DNA of 64,000 nucleotides from Echinostoma caproni (Eukaryota; Platyhelminthes; Trematoda; Plagiorchiida; Echinostomatidae), in the NCBI GenBank assembly GCA_900618425.1, contig UZAN01039587.1, positions 71,797 to 135,796 of the forward strand, given 5' to 3'. How positions within the stretch are numbered: the first letter of the stretch is position 1; each line of letters begins with the position of its first letter. Of this stretch, positions 35,496 to 47,923 are shown one piece after another. The translations under genes were made by a program, and so were the position numbers. The notes beneath the pieces are model-generated. The model was not told the origin of the DNA, ran no database searches, and was given only the letters and a program-made list of their open reading frames with translations.

Positions 35496-38400
35496 TTTTA
35501 TTTATTCTTGCAATTTATCTCTCTTGTGAACCTTTTTCAACGTTTGATGGACATTTCATCACCAGTTCAATATCAGCGAATAAAACAACTGTCAACAAAT
35601 CGATTTCACTATTTCTCTCTCAGACCCAAAAATGGCGCATTTTTCCCCGAAAATGCGGCTCAAACTACCATGGTATGTCTAGGTAAAAAGCAATTCAGTT
35701 TGCTTACCGACCCTGGAATACCTTGGCTTTCCTTAGAAAAAAATCTTGAATTCCAATTCTTGAGAACTATTTGAATGTGATAAACATGGAAAGCGAATGA
35801 GTACGAGTAAACGGCTGAGACAGAATTAGAGAAATGTTCGACAGTCAGGAAGCGTGCTTCTTTGAATCTCATATACTACCTTTCTTGGTCACCCGACAGT
35901 TGAACACCTTTAGATCACCTCAATTATATGCAAGAAATCTATTCGGAAGGCCATCACTTCGTGGGATGCCAATCACACCCCGATGCATCGATGTCCCTTG
36001 GTGGAACGGGTCATTTCAGATTAAGAGTAGATGAACGGATATTTTTCTGATGATTTCACAATGGATTTGCAACTTAGGAGGGCTATGGGAGACTGAGTTG
36101 TTCACATTGAGGCTAAATTATACAAGAGAATTTGAACAGCTTTCTGCTAGCTAAGGTTGTATGTATCATATGTGCAAAAGGATGGCACACGGAGACCGAG
36201 GTAATTGGGTCCATTGCTCGGCGAAAACCAACTACATGCACGCACGAGTTTTATCGGGCGGTTTTCGGTAAAGCCAATTGCTTTTAGCCTGACATTGACC
36301 TTGAATGGGGAATATCACACGGCTTGTTACAGGCGCGACAAAGGGCGTTTCCCAGGTCGTTAGGAATGGCAAACGAAGTGAGTTCAGCAAATGATGAAAG
36401 ATGCTTTTTCCTGTATTGGCAATGCAGTCTGTGACCTTAAATCGTTTGCAAACAGCTAAAGTGGGACAGTACATTCCATTCTAGCAAAGCTATTCACATT
36501 CTATAATAAAATTCCCGATGGGGTATTACGGCGGTTTTACCTGTCTTTGTTTTCAGAGAATCTACCCAGTTATGGACCATAATTTTTAAACTCCTCCACT
36601 CAATTCCATTTAATTTTCACATAATGGATCTTCATGCATATTTTCATCTAACAATCACGGATTCACGGGCAAAAATATTAAATACACATATATATGAGGT
36701 AATTGTGATGAAAACACTCTTCCTAGGTACAAGCATATGCATGGAAAGAGAAAGGAGTCAAAAGTACTCATACATGACAAGCGATAAGAATCACAAAACT
36801 GATCGTATGTTTTTAGTTAAATATATATATGTACTTTCTTCATCGAAAATGCAACAATTATTGGAATTTATTAGCGAGTAATGTGGACTGTTACTAGGTG
36901 CTGGGATGTATTTAATGGAATAGACAATGAATAAAGCAGCGGCAAAATTTCATCTACTTCACAACATCTTCACACTTATCTCTGACTACAGGAGAATACG
37001 GATCAAACAACTTTGGGCAACTAAGGCCGAATCGCGAAACGCCATTATGCAACAAATCTCAATAAGGATGTATCTGTTTCACCACCACATTTCAAGGCCC
37101 TGAGTTGTATAGCACTGTTTTTCAATTAGTTGCGAAATTATACACACTGTCACCGACACGAGAAGTTTCATGTGCGATCGAAATTAAAACTGAAATGTTT
37201 TAAACAACATCGGAACTCAGATTACCTGTATCTAAAGATTAGAACAAAGTCTACGGTAACCCCTCGGGATAAGTGAAAAATCAGGTGATTTCGCTGCATA
37301 AGTAATGAGTAAAACATGTGAACCAAATAAACGATCAGTTGAAACAAGGTCAGACGAATGGGAGCAGTGAATAAATAAGGAAAGATATTGGAGCGATCTT
37401 TTTATATTTTCCACTCATTCTGTAACCAAATAATTCCATTTTTACGAACATATTTATCTATTTCCGTAAGTTCATTTTCTAGCATAATTACCTACATTAG
37501 GGTTGCGTGTTTCAATCGATACCGAGATTGAGTCTCACTAGGAGCAGCGAGTATACCACCCTTCAAACAGAGATCCATCTCTACATTAATGCACTCCGTA
37601 TATTCTAAGCACACTAAACAATAACCGCCAATTAACCAAGTAATGATACAACGTAAATTGGCCTACTACAACTCTTTGTTTAATAATTCGCAACGCAGAG
37701 CGGCACATCCCCCCCTCCCCCTCGTGTATTTCCCAGTACAATTTGTGTCCCCAGTATTATGCCAGCTACAGATTTTATTCTTTTATCACTGATTGCATCC
37801 ATGACCGAATTTTAATGCCACCATTGTGTGCATTCAACCTTTTGTATTTACGACCATGTCACCAGCTGGCATAACATCAATTATGCATTATCGCGGCACC
37901 GAAAGAAGAACTTGATTCATGTGACATGTGCAAATTATAATACAGATCAAATTATTTGTCTCCAAGAGCACCATATGGCGATTTAAATGCATTTGCATAT
38001 CATGAGTACAGTTTACTCCTTCTCTCGTGCAAGCACAGTGCCGCGTTTTGACTGACCTGTCACTTAATCCCACTGAGATGACATGCATTTGAACATCAAC
38101 GTTTAGCACCAAATACAACGTAATGAGAGAACATCAGCTGTATATTGGAGATAATAATGCGAGAAACAACTAATTTGTAAGGTACACTGCTTTTGACTAC
38201 TGATCTCCGTGTGTTATCGTGCTTATTTGTCATGTTTCAACATTTGCGCTGTAGTTGAAACTTTATTACTTTATTCCTCAAAGGCTCTTCGATTATTCTC
38301 ACCCACTATAAAAATTGAAATATTTAAAGCTTTTGCACACACGTTCAGTGTTAATCATGCCTTTTAGCTTTTTAAATAAATCCCTAAAAGTTGAACCCAC

Positions 38401-39126
38401 AAGCAAGGAACAACTTAAGTAGCATAGCGAACCGATAAACTACATGTTGATGAGATATAAAATGTCCCAAACTCGGACCTATCTTCATCATGCTCTTATC
38501 CCTTACTCCTTACCCCTATGTTATGAACGGACAGAATCAGCTTTCATTTTAGTGACTGATTTTCCATAAAAATAACATCAAATTGTCTCTTCTCGAAAAG
38601 AAAAATATTCCAAACTGGAAATAATCCTGTGTGATGCAACTCGTAACCCATTTCGCTTAAAACTTGGGCAAGAAAACAAAACAGATAACGTAATTTAAAA
38701 TTGTGAACGAAATTCTTTTCTGGCTATAATTCGAGGTAATGTAAGATGCATATCAGCTGCCATTTGCACGGACAAAGTGATTCTTCGTGGAAATGATTGG
38801 TGAGACAGGAAGACAAATATCACAATAGAGTGTGAATCAACCACCTTGACAACCCTAATCAGTACATTCTTGCACTAGCGGAAATGCGAGAACGGTTTTC
38901 CGATAGAAATTGTTACAAGCTAACTCGGGTAATTTGTCAAATTTTACCACCGGAACAATATGGCCAACGAAATAAAATTTGCATAGCAACAGTTCACTTT
39001 TTCCATTTTATCGGTTTCGTTCTACCCTGCCATGTCCGAACAGCACCACCATCCGCACAATAAAACGTATCATTGTGTTACAAAATTCTTATGTCCTACT
39101 TTTCTATTTATGCATAAATCTTGCAG

Positions 39127-39189
39127 GGTGCGCTGACGTATTCCACTGTAACAGTCCACGGTGCACCACTCACACCAGACACCGTCTCT
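39127..39189 (+). CDS. Candidate small exon, unrecognised
   Basis: An acceptor-like aatcttgcag is followed by 21 open codons reading GALTYSTVTVHGAPLTPDTVS and then gtaact. Start and end are both in phase 0, which would match the phase-0 candidate exon ending at 42154, but a LINE and a Penelope-like remnant lie between. The peptide matches no family I can name. It may be chance. Confidence 0.2.
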
Positions 39190-39794
39190 GTAACTGACAG
39201 AAGGAACCGAGATTGCGTGTTATGGTAGCCAGGCGTGATGTAATGGTTTCAAGATGCAAATAAGAAAAACAAATAACCACGTCCTCTGATTACCAATGAG
39301 CTAAGCGAACAATTTGCAGGTGCGAGTTCGCTGTCATCCCTCAGACTGTTCAAAACGTATTGAATTTCCTAAACCAAATGACAGGTATTGTCCACGATGT
39401 TTGGTTAAACAATAGAGCACTGCAAACAATTCATACTTAATTATTGCAGCATAACCTTGTTTTGTTTTCCATGCAAGACTAACTGTTGTGTTAAGAAGCC
39501 CATTTAGTTATTTTCTGATGATCATGAATGGACTTCTGTGCACGCATTGACAGACAAGCTCCTTGTGCTAGTTTTGATACAGCGGGATTGCAGATTTCGC
39601 GTCTATCGAAACAATAACTTGATTCCTCTACATGGTACTAGAACACAATCTATTCAATGGTAGGATAGTGCAATTTTCCCCAAACAAATCAGCCGCAAGC
39701 TAAACATCTTTTGTTAGCAAATAAAAAGTGGAAATAAATAAATTCCTTGCTGTGCTCTTTCTAAGAAAACACATGAGCGAGATGTTTTTAAGCA

Positions 39795-40375
39795 AAGTCA
39801 AAGTCAAAGTTTTATTATGGGAAAAACTTACAAGCGGTTGCTTTTCTAGTCCCATAAGATTTGGCACCGATGAATCGGTTCACAGTTCATACAAAGTAGA
39901 TGAATGCCAAAATTTGTCTTTTTTACGTGCGCTTCTACGGATGTTGAAATTTAAGACTTTTCGAAGCTTCAACCAGTTTGTGCCTGAATGAATCAATTGT
40001 GGGCGCAGAGACAACGTGTAGTGGTAGAGAATTCCAAGTAATGCGCACTCTGAGGACGAATGAATGACGCCGGCATTCTAGTCGGCATTTTTGGAGCACT
40101 AATTTGAATGAGTGCACCCGCAGGTGAGCGTTGGGCGACAAGGAAAAGAGTGGACGACATGGATGGTCTGGGTTCTGCATTATTTGGTATACCAAGATCA
40201 AGTCTCCTCGAATGCGGCGATACTATGTGGAGCACAGTTGCAGCGATTCCAGTCTTTCCGCATAACTCCTGGAATGCAGTCTTTTGACCATTTTGGTAGC
40301 CATTCTTCGGGGGCGTTCCAGAATCTTTTGATCACGTTGCAGCCATGCTTGAATGGCGTACTCTGTGTGGGGTCG
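39795..40375 (-). mobile_element. 3' end of a CR1-like LINE
   Basis: On the minus strand the reverse transcriptase C-terminal region reads VRPHTEYAIQAWLQRDQKIL, then RRMATKMVKRLHSRSYAERL. After one in-frame TAG near 40218 it resumes as YRRIRGDLILVYQI, RVHSFKLVLQKCRLECRRHS, RITWNSLPLHVVSAPTIDSF and ends at a stop at 39935. These are the usual blocks of the CR1/Jockey-type tail (RPHLEYA, RATK, RRxRGDLI, RxxSFxxRxxxxWNSLP). The 3' end at about 39795-39819 carries a tandem ACTTTG-type repeat (complement of AAAGTCAAAGTCAAAG), as CR1-like LINEs often do in place of poly(A). Only one stop breaks it, so this is a fairly young, 5'-truncated copy. Confidence 0.87.
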
Positions 40376-40929
40376 AACGGCCTCCGAGCTGTGAGTTGAA
40401 TCAATATCACTTCACTATGCAACAGTTAGTTAGTAATATGAAAGGATAAAGTTTCCGAACCGTGTGCAAAACGTGGGAGACTTTAAAAAATGTAAATCCC
40501 TATTTGCTTTGTTCGTACACTTGTTGATAGGACATCATTCCTGACGAGTGATCCAGTCAGCCATTGCCACTTACATTTAAGAAGCAATTTTATTTACTCA
40601 TGTTATTCTTTCAGGTGTCTATCAAGCGAACATTTTGAAAAACGTCAACTTTGTGAAAATTATTTCTTCGCGTAACACACTTTTGAAACATTACAATGAA
40701 ATGTCTTCTTCTGTTGAACTGTGTGCACTGTTTATACTTTTTATTCGGAAAACGAGGCGGTGAGCAAACAACTGTTTTCAGATATTTCCAGTCATGCTCT
40801 TACATACCATATAGTGGAAAAGTGCTTGCAGAATGACAGCCATTAAACGTCATCAATCGGGGTCGGAGAGAGGGGGGTGTATGAGAGTGTGTTTGTGTAT
40901 AAGCGTTTCCCGTGTCGATGGATGTGACC
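40376..40929. other. No gene recognised
   Basis: The stretch between the LINE 3' fragment and the Penelope-like fragment contains no further alignable RT sequence. Confidence 0.5.
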
Positions 40930-41400
40930 TTTCGCCTTTTTGAGCGAAGCCTACAGCGGTGTTCTCCACATCACCGGTGATCATAATGCAAGTAAAAGAC
41001 GAGCCGCCGAAACTGACCTCATCTATTTTAAATAAGTCCTTCAAGTGCATCTGTGGCGCATGTTACACAGATCGTACGGTAAGGTGTAAGTCTCAACGCG
41101 TAAAAGAGCATCACCTGCGATGGTTAAGTCAGGGGAAAACCGACTGTATCTCAAGTTCGATCGTGGGTCATCTCGTAGATACCGGACACAAAATAGAACT
41201 GAAGAAAGCTTTCTATGTTGTTTATCACATCTCACTCAATCGATCGAAGGTGGCCTGAGTTTGGACACTTGTCATCGCCGAGGCGATCGCCATTCGCTTA
41301 CTTTGCCCAAACCTGTGTGCCCAAAAAGGACTGGTTCAAGCTCTTCAATCGCCCTGGTCCAGTGTGAAAACCAGAACAGAGCAGAACGTGTCCCTTGGCC
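40930..41400 (+). mobile_element. Penelope-like element remnant, GIY-YIG endonuclease
   Basis: The plus strand encodes VFSTSPVIIMQVKDEPPKL, then the linker and endonuclease segment FKCICGACYTDRTVRCKSQR (YTD in place of YIG), EHHLRWLSQGK and SSIVGHLVDTGH. After a frameshift near 41230 it ends LCAQKGLVQALQSPW (about 41315-41360). The order is the same as in the better-kept copy at 16164-16720. The RT part is absent, so this copy is 5'-truncated. A CA microsatellite follows at 41451-41462. Confidence 0.82.
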
Positions 41401-41888
41401 CAAACGGCGAACGGTAACATCTGCTGATACAGTAAATGCTCCTACACATACACACACACACATCCCCTTTCCCTTCGACTCCGATTAATGACCTTTAATT
41501 GCGCCAATGGCTGTCATTCTATAAGCATTTCTTCACTATATGATATGCCTAGGAATATCCGGAAACAGTTGTTAGCTCACCCACTCATTTTGTGAATGTT
41601 ATTATGGTAATATTAAAACTGTTTATAGTTTGGAAATGTTGTCCGTCGTTAGTTGTGTTAGCGTTCTGCAGCACATTTTGTTACTCAGCTGCATGATGAA
41701 ATGCACCGTATAAAGCAGCTTGAAAGGGAGTTTATTTTGGTTTGCATGAATAATTGACAAGCCCCCTCCCGGAAAAATGGTAAGCGTAGAATGTTGCAAA
41801 ATGGAGCAGAACGAAACTGATCATTTGAACGTAATCTTATTAATGTGCAATTACAATGACGTACATTGTTTGTAAAGCTTGATATAAA
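41401..41888. other. No gene recognised; short CA repeat
   Basis: A short CA repeat at 41451-41462 and otherwise nothing supportable. Confidence 0.5.
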
Positions 41889-42154
41889 AAACGAAGACTG
41901 AACATATTCCGAAGGATTCAACTTTTACTTCGGAGATTACAACGGGAACCATCCTGGCATTGGGGTCCTTCTATAGGTACCTTTTTTCAAAATGGCCTTC
42001 CTGGAAATCAGTAGATGATTATAAACCTGCATTTATTTCTTTTGAAAATCATGCCATCTCTCATTTCCAGGGGAAAACATCCGGACACATGTCTCTGTTG
42101 TGCGTTGCTTTGGCGACCGCTGTGTACACAGTGAAACCTTGGATGATAATCACC
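41889..42154 (+). CDS. Candidate exon, unrecognised protein
   Basis: The frame is open from 41889 and ends at a good donor, atcacc/gtaagt. A shorter version would start after tcatttccag at 42071, giving 84 nt in phase 0 at both ends. The long form includes TTGTILALGSFYRYLFSKW and, in both forms, GHMSLLCVALATAVYTVKPW. The donor joins in phase to the acceptor at 43362. I recognise no domain. Real exon, decayed element and chance are all possible; the splice signals are the main support. Confidence 0.3.
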
Positions 42155-43362
42155 GTAAGTTTATAATACCAAAAGCCACTGAATGCCTGCCACACTCTAG
42201 GCGTTTTCCTTTGTTTTCCATGTAAATTCGTAGAATGGGGACTGCTTGGGTGGTTTTGGCAATTCACCGATTCACCACATGCCAATACAGATTATCCAGA
42301 AGCAGGTTGTGTATTTCATGTTCAGTACATAACAATAGGCAGGTTTTCCGTCCCTGGTGACACTTATCAGCCTATTGTACTACGTGGAATTTCCCTCATC
42401 GGAATCCCAATCGAGATCTCTGCCCTGAGTTGCACAGTCAACGGCCAAAGCGATTGTTCTATCGCAAGCTGTGAACAGTTTTGTCCCGCTCAAAATAAAT
42501 ACGCGTGCTGGTAACAGACTCATCCCACATATTTTATTTTTCAAATAAACGTGAAAATCCAGAACAACGTTGGGTTCGCCTTGCGTGAGAATTTCAATGT
42601 TGTAGATGACTTAGCAATCGACTTTTTATTATTCAGTGGTTTCTCCTCGTCTTTACTTGACTCATGTACTAACACGAAAGGTTCTAACAGGTGTTTTCGA
42701 TTACAATGTTTGTTTGTTTAAAATTCCTAGATTTTTTTTCACTTTTAGGTGACATAATTTGTCGAGTAGATGGGTTCTTAGATATATACATGTTTATCGC
42801 CGAACAACGACATGCATATGATGATTTCAAATGGACGTTTCTCACTTCGAATTTGTCATCAATGCCGGAATACGACAACAACTAGTACCATGGGTAATCT
42901 GCATCAATATACATGACCTGTCACAATTTCCGGGTTGCAGTCAGAGCACCTAATTGATATCTGCATCCGCCATGCTTTCTTACGCGTGAGGGAAAAACGG
43001 AAAAGGCGATTATTCATCGTGGCGTGATTAACTGGATCAGATCCCTTGATACACAAGTGTCCTCCTATTAGTCCTGTGTTTCCTGTCACGCGATGCAGTT
43101 CAGCTCACTACAGTTAGACAGAACAACGTATCGCGGGAATAAAAATAAATAAACCGGGAAAAGCGTAGATTAGATCAGATGTTTCCTATTTTTCTTTCCG
43201 GTCCGCGCTAATAGCCCGCATTAAAAAGTCAATCGGGAATGTTGTTCAATGTATAGACGTTGCAACACGTCGATGCTGAATGTTCTATTTTTAAAATCAA
43301 TTTTAATTACATGCACTGAGATAAACATAAATAAATTCAGTAAATTGTTGTTACATTTACAG
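42155..43362. other. Possible intron, otherwise no gene recognised
   Basis: Lies between two candidate exons. A 45-codon frame after a strong acceptor-like ttcacttttag at 42748 is in the wrong phase for the flanking candidates and runs to a stop without a donor. Confidence 0.35.
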
Positions 43363-43674
43363 ATTTGGAATCACAGTTACTTAGAGGTAGGCGTGTGGAT
43401 GTGCGTTAATGATTTAATTAAACCCCCTTCAGACCTCAGCTACACGGACAGTTCTAAGTTAATCTGGTCATTTTTGCTCTCCCAGAAAAAGTGCACTTCA
43501 ATTAGACTCTTGAAAGACTTCGTTAGAGACGTAAATCTACTGACCCGTTCAGCGGTTGAACGCTTGTGTGCACGCGAGGCTGTTGTGACAACTATAGCTC
43601 ACCTCAGATCTGTTCAGAATCAGCAATTCTGTTGTGTTTTGGACACTATCTTCAGAGAATACCAGCAGTAACAG
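43363..43674 (+). CDS. Candidate terminal exon, unrecognised protein
   Basis: A 3' splice-site-like ttgttacatttacag precedes an open frame of about 100 codons, from IWNHSYLEVGVWMCVNDLIK through LLKDFVRDVNLLTRSAVERL to IFREYQQ and a TAA. It starts in phase 0, matching the candidate exon ending at 42154. The predicted peptide is helix-prone, with regularly spaced leucines and no membrane segment. I do not recognise the family. The length and codon-like composition are suggestive, but transcript support is needed. Confidence 0.35.
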
Positions 43675-46183
43675 CAGTAATGCGACTTGATGAAAAAGAA
43701 GGGAAAATAATTGGTTGGTAAAATCAAGCAGTACATAAGTGCCTCAGTGTTTGACTCTCACGCATCTGATAAAACTAATTACCAATTCATATTGCAAATA
43801 AATATTGTGGAATTAAATTATCATTCTATGATAGTATGTCTACATTACAGTATACTTAAATATAAATATATATATACATATAATATATACTTAAATATAA
43901 GATTTGGAAATTGGTTTCCTGCAAATTCCCTTTTTCTTGCATTCTTCTACACCAGTTATACTGCCACTCCAAATTTAGCCCTGGTGTGAAAGAAAAAGAC
44001 TTCATTGTTTTTCTGGACTCCTTAAATATTTCTTCCGTTGTAGTGGCGTTGAAACAGTTGTTCGGGTTGAGCTTTTATTCCCAAGCATTTCGACTTTTAC
44101 GATACCTGCATTGATAAGATAATATGTTATCAAGGCAATGTTTGCATTGATAAATTTGTGATAGTCTACTCGAATCCCCGAACTGGATCCAAACAGCAGC
44201 TCCTTCTTATTCTTACTTCCCGATCAAGAAACAATGTGATTCCATACCTTCCTCGACTGTCGGTTATTCGTAAAATAACTATTTTCAAATATTCACTGTA
44301 AAAGTTTATAAGTTACTGCAAATTATTCCTCTGGTTGCACCTTTAACTTGACTTGAACTCAATTTCAAACCTTTTCGGTTCGATCAGATTCATTTCTCGG
44401 TTGACAATGTTTCTTCACATCACTCAACTACTGAGAAACGTAACGGAACTTATAACACATTAGAATTGACTAGTTATAAGCAAAAGCTAATCCAATCGTT
44501 TTGATTCAGTGCAATCAGCGAACATCGAGCGACTGACAGCTTCTGCTATATGGTTCCAAGTAATTAACTCAACTAGCCTCGTACAGCTCTGCTAACTAAG
44601 CAACGATTCGTGACTGGTGTTATGCGGGAGACAAACAATCATACGAGACATTAAACGATAAACTAATGAACAAGTGCACCATTGTAAATGCTTTATGGTC
44701 GGTGATGCACAACGTCGGTGGAAAACGGTATCCGCATACTCACCGGTGATTCTGTCGCAGATGGTGGCGGTCTATATTGCAAACTCGTTATACACAACCT
44801 GGACGTTTTAATCCAGTATGAGATAAAAATGTTCGTAGGTCAATGACAGTGATGCGACGGTGGTTTATTGCACATATCAATAAGAATAAAATTTAGGCCT
44901 TAAACACCGGAGATGAATTTGGTCGAAATGTAATAGACGCAGTTGCTCAAACAAGCCAAGGTAATATGGCGTATTATTGGGTGTACTCCCTTATAATACC
45001 ACAGTTAGAAAATATGTGCACAAGATCGCGAAATGATAAGAAAGGATACCGTTGACAGTATTTTGGCATGTACGTTAGCGCAGGGATTGGAGCAGTTGGT
45101 AAACAAGACCTCTACAGACCCATAGCAGCCTTGAGAAGTGAATAACTGTAATCCCGAGCGGCCTAATAAATTGTTTTTGTAACGAACATGAAAACCTCCC
45201 CGTGATCGCATAACTGATTGACCGAACCGTTTTTGCAGTAACTCAACTATAATTGAAATAATGAAAACACAAGGGGAAAATAGATCTGCACGGAATACTA
45301 AGGACACAGAACCTTGAATCAGATTAACAACACGTAGGTTGGAATTGTAATAACAAAAATATTTTAATAGGAAACAAATAAACAAAACGAATTGGGATTT
45401 AGAAAATAAAGACATCTAGCATTCGGATTGTCATACTATAGTTTGAGATGTTTGTATACAAAATTTAATTCAAAAATTAAATGTTTATCCGCTTCTCATC
45501 CAGTAAACCGAGAGTAAATTAACGAATCTGGAATCGATAGGATAGATTCTTAATGGTAAAAGAGTGTTGATTAAATCTGTTCCTGTACACCGATAGCAAC
45601 TTTACCCATAAGCTCTGATTCTTTCATAAAAGTGGGAATTTTCTTGGATAGATCAGTTAGAGAACAGTCTACTGACAACAAACCCGTTTAATTTTGTCGC
45701 TAATATTGAAGACAAAACTAAAACGTTTTTTACTTCCATTAATGCAGGGCAGTTTTGAACTTAATTCAACAATCTAGCATCTGAAAAATGTAAACACTTA
45801 AAATGGCTATCAATTTTTTTTGAAATAAATGAAATAAAAAGAACATATCAGTTAAATGCCAATAATATTCAATTTTTCTATAGCTATTAAAACCATTTTC
45901 ACTCTAAATGTTGCCTTAATGTTTGTTAAAATGCATAAAAGATGCATCATTAATGCTTCGTCGATGTTTATGTAGTCAGATCTGTCTTTTTATTTCAGCA
46001 TTTGCACAAATAATTTTGAACCAGAGATAAATTGACTGAGAAGAAGCGTTCCGGAAGATAGAAGTAGATTTGGCGCTCGTCTGAGCTGATGGGATTCGTA
46101 AACACAGCGCAATTAAATTGAATCAATGCGATAGTGACGGACATCACTTTCTATGATCATACGTAGTTCAAAACTAAGTTGAA
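43675..46183. other. No gene recognised
   Basis: A 136-codon minus frame at 45005-45415 is the longest frame here. It starts with a hydrophobic run but shows no recognisable domain or splice context. The rest is AT-rich with short frames only. Confidence 0.4.
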
Positions 46184-47060
46184 GTGTGCTTCAAAGCCTC
46201 ACGCAGTGAAATGATGAGCTCTGCAGGAATCTACTGTTTAGTCGACAGTCATCAAGCGATGTTGGATGCGGCGCGAAGAGGCCCGGAGAAGATGGAGTGG
46301 GCCGCCGCAAAGGACGCCCTGGTCACGGGTTTTGACATCCCGGCGACCACCAGCAGTTATTGCGTAGCTTCCGGAAGGCGCAGCTCGGAGTTGACGTGGA
46401 TTTTCTATAGCATGCCTTGACCATATGCGCCCTGTTGAGTCGAGCACTCCCAACGTTGGATGATGCCGCGCCTTCGGAATTACTGCTTAATCGTTTTATG
46501 GAGAGCCTGTCGATAGATTTGAGCCAGGCGGCATGGATAATTAATGCGAGAAAGACCATGATTGTATTCAACTTGGAGGATGTTCTGACGGAGTTCACTT
46601 GGAAGAGATTCAAACCTATTAAGCCAAACGAAGGCCAAAGATGCCAGCCGAAAGGAATTACGGCAATCCTCAAGAAATTAACGAAGGAGATGTCGTCCCT
46701 CCGAACCGATTACAAAGAACTGTCAAGAGGGGGATTTGTGATCACGAAGAGCCAGAGTGCTTGCAGAGAAATTACCCCGAAACAGCGCAAATGATCAATC
46801 AGAGTAACCCTGATGTCGGTCGAATCGGTGTCTGCAGACAAGTTCCACTCGAGAACAACTGATTGTTGTTCACTCCAGACCCATATAGAGATGGGTAATC
46901 AGAAAGTACCAGGTTTGTTTGACACATGTGCTGCTAAGTTACGGAATCATGGTGACTGGACGGCGGACACACACGAAACCGATCGATCACGGACCATGGA
47001 AGTCGGAGTGACTGAACCAAACGCTTTTGGCCATCCAGTCACCCTGATGCCGTAGCTTCG
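46184..47060 (+). mobile_element. Ty3/gypsy retrotransposon remnant: gag, zinc knuckle, protease
   Basis: The plus strand shows gag capsid blocks: MEWAAAKDALVTGFD, then after a frameshift RSFRKAQLGVDVDFL, an in-frame TAG near 46410, then SRALPTLDDAAPSELLLNRF and DLSQAAWIIN. A damaged zinc knuckle, CDHEEPECLQRNYPETA (46737-46787, another frame), should read CxxCxxxGHxxxxC and has lost its cysteine pattern. A retropepsin-like LFDTC (46915-46929) follows, with C in place of the catalytic Gly of DTG or DSG. The order gag, knuckle, protease is that of Ty3/gypsy elements. Several frameshifts and substitutions mean it is inactive. No LTR was found. Confidence 0.8.
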
Positions 47061-47923
47061 TTAAACCAATCAAATGACAAATGCCAGTTGACTATGACAA
47101 ACTCTTACCCATGATTGGTGATGTGTCTAGCTGTGTGATCTGGTTTCTAATGTTACCTATGTAATCTGTAAACGGCTTGAGAAGGAATTAATGAAAAACA
47201 ATTGTTTCGCCAAACTGTGTTTGTTCTAAATGCTGTGATGGGAATCTTTCACATATGTGCTGCTGTTTATATAGCGGAACCTCAGTCAACCGAGTTATTA
47301 GAAGTCTCGAATACGGCAACAAAGACAGTTGACGAACGCCAACCTTAAGTTGACAGCGCAGCAAATCCAAATTTCTCTATTGAGAACACGAAGGACAAGC
47401 AAACGTTTGCCAGGCTGCATAACAAAGCGATGAGGAAGTTAAGAATGCCGGTGAAATGGAAACCAAGTGCAATTCTGACAGTGCAGGAAACAGAGTACAC
47501 GCACCACATCGAAGGCCGCTTTGGTGACCCTAGAGAAGCGAAGTTACTCCCAAGATTGCAAACTTCATGTGAAATGCGGATAAAGGAGACCTTAATGAAC
47601 ATGTTTCAGGAGATGAGTGCCGACAGGTGTGTGTATCAAGGTGAACTCGATAGATGGCGCTGGGACCATGGCCGTACGCCAAAAAGTCGTCAGAAATCAA
47701 GCTACTGGTCGGGTTACCAAAACTCCATCATGAAGTCACAAGAAGCTCTCAACCAAATACGGAACCATTCAAATTCTCAGAAGAAACACCTCATTTCCAG
47801 CTGCATACCGAGTTCATTTTCGCCTTGGGAGGAATGTTGAGAGATGCTACTCAATTGTGATTAGTAGGGAACACAGCTGGTGCTTTATTTTGACGATCAA
47901 ACATTGACAAGCTTACCGAAGGC
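47061..47923. other. Possible continuation of the gypsy element, not resolved
   Basis: Open frames of up to 136 codons (47430-47840) follow the gag-protease remnant. I cannot align them with reverse transcriptase, and the assembly gap then intervenes. They may be decayed element or flanking DNA. Confidence 0.35.

Larger units (their letters stand above)
29761..39126. other. Long stretch without recognisable genes
   Basis: Nine kilobases with no supported exon, RNA gene or full element. A mixed GT/GC simple repeat lies at 32048-32075. A 104-codon minus frame at 33165-33479 and a 94-codon plus frame at 34736-35020 have no motif I recognise. A possible retroelement 3' tail lies at 35434-35495. 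Confidence 0.45.

Noticed and set aside
42749..42885. Frame after a strong acceptor-like ttcacttttag
   Set aside because: Its phase does not fit either flanking candidate exon, and it runs to a stop without a donor.
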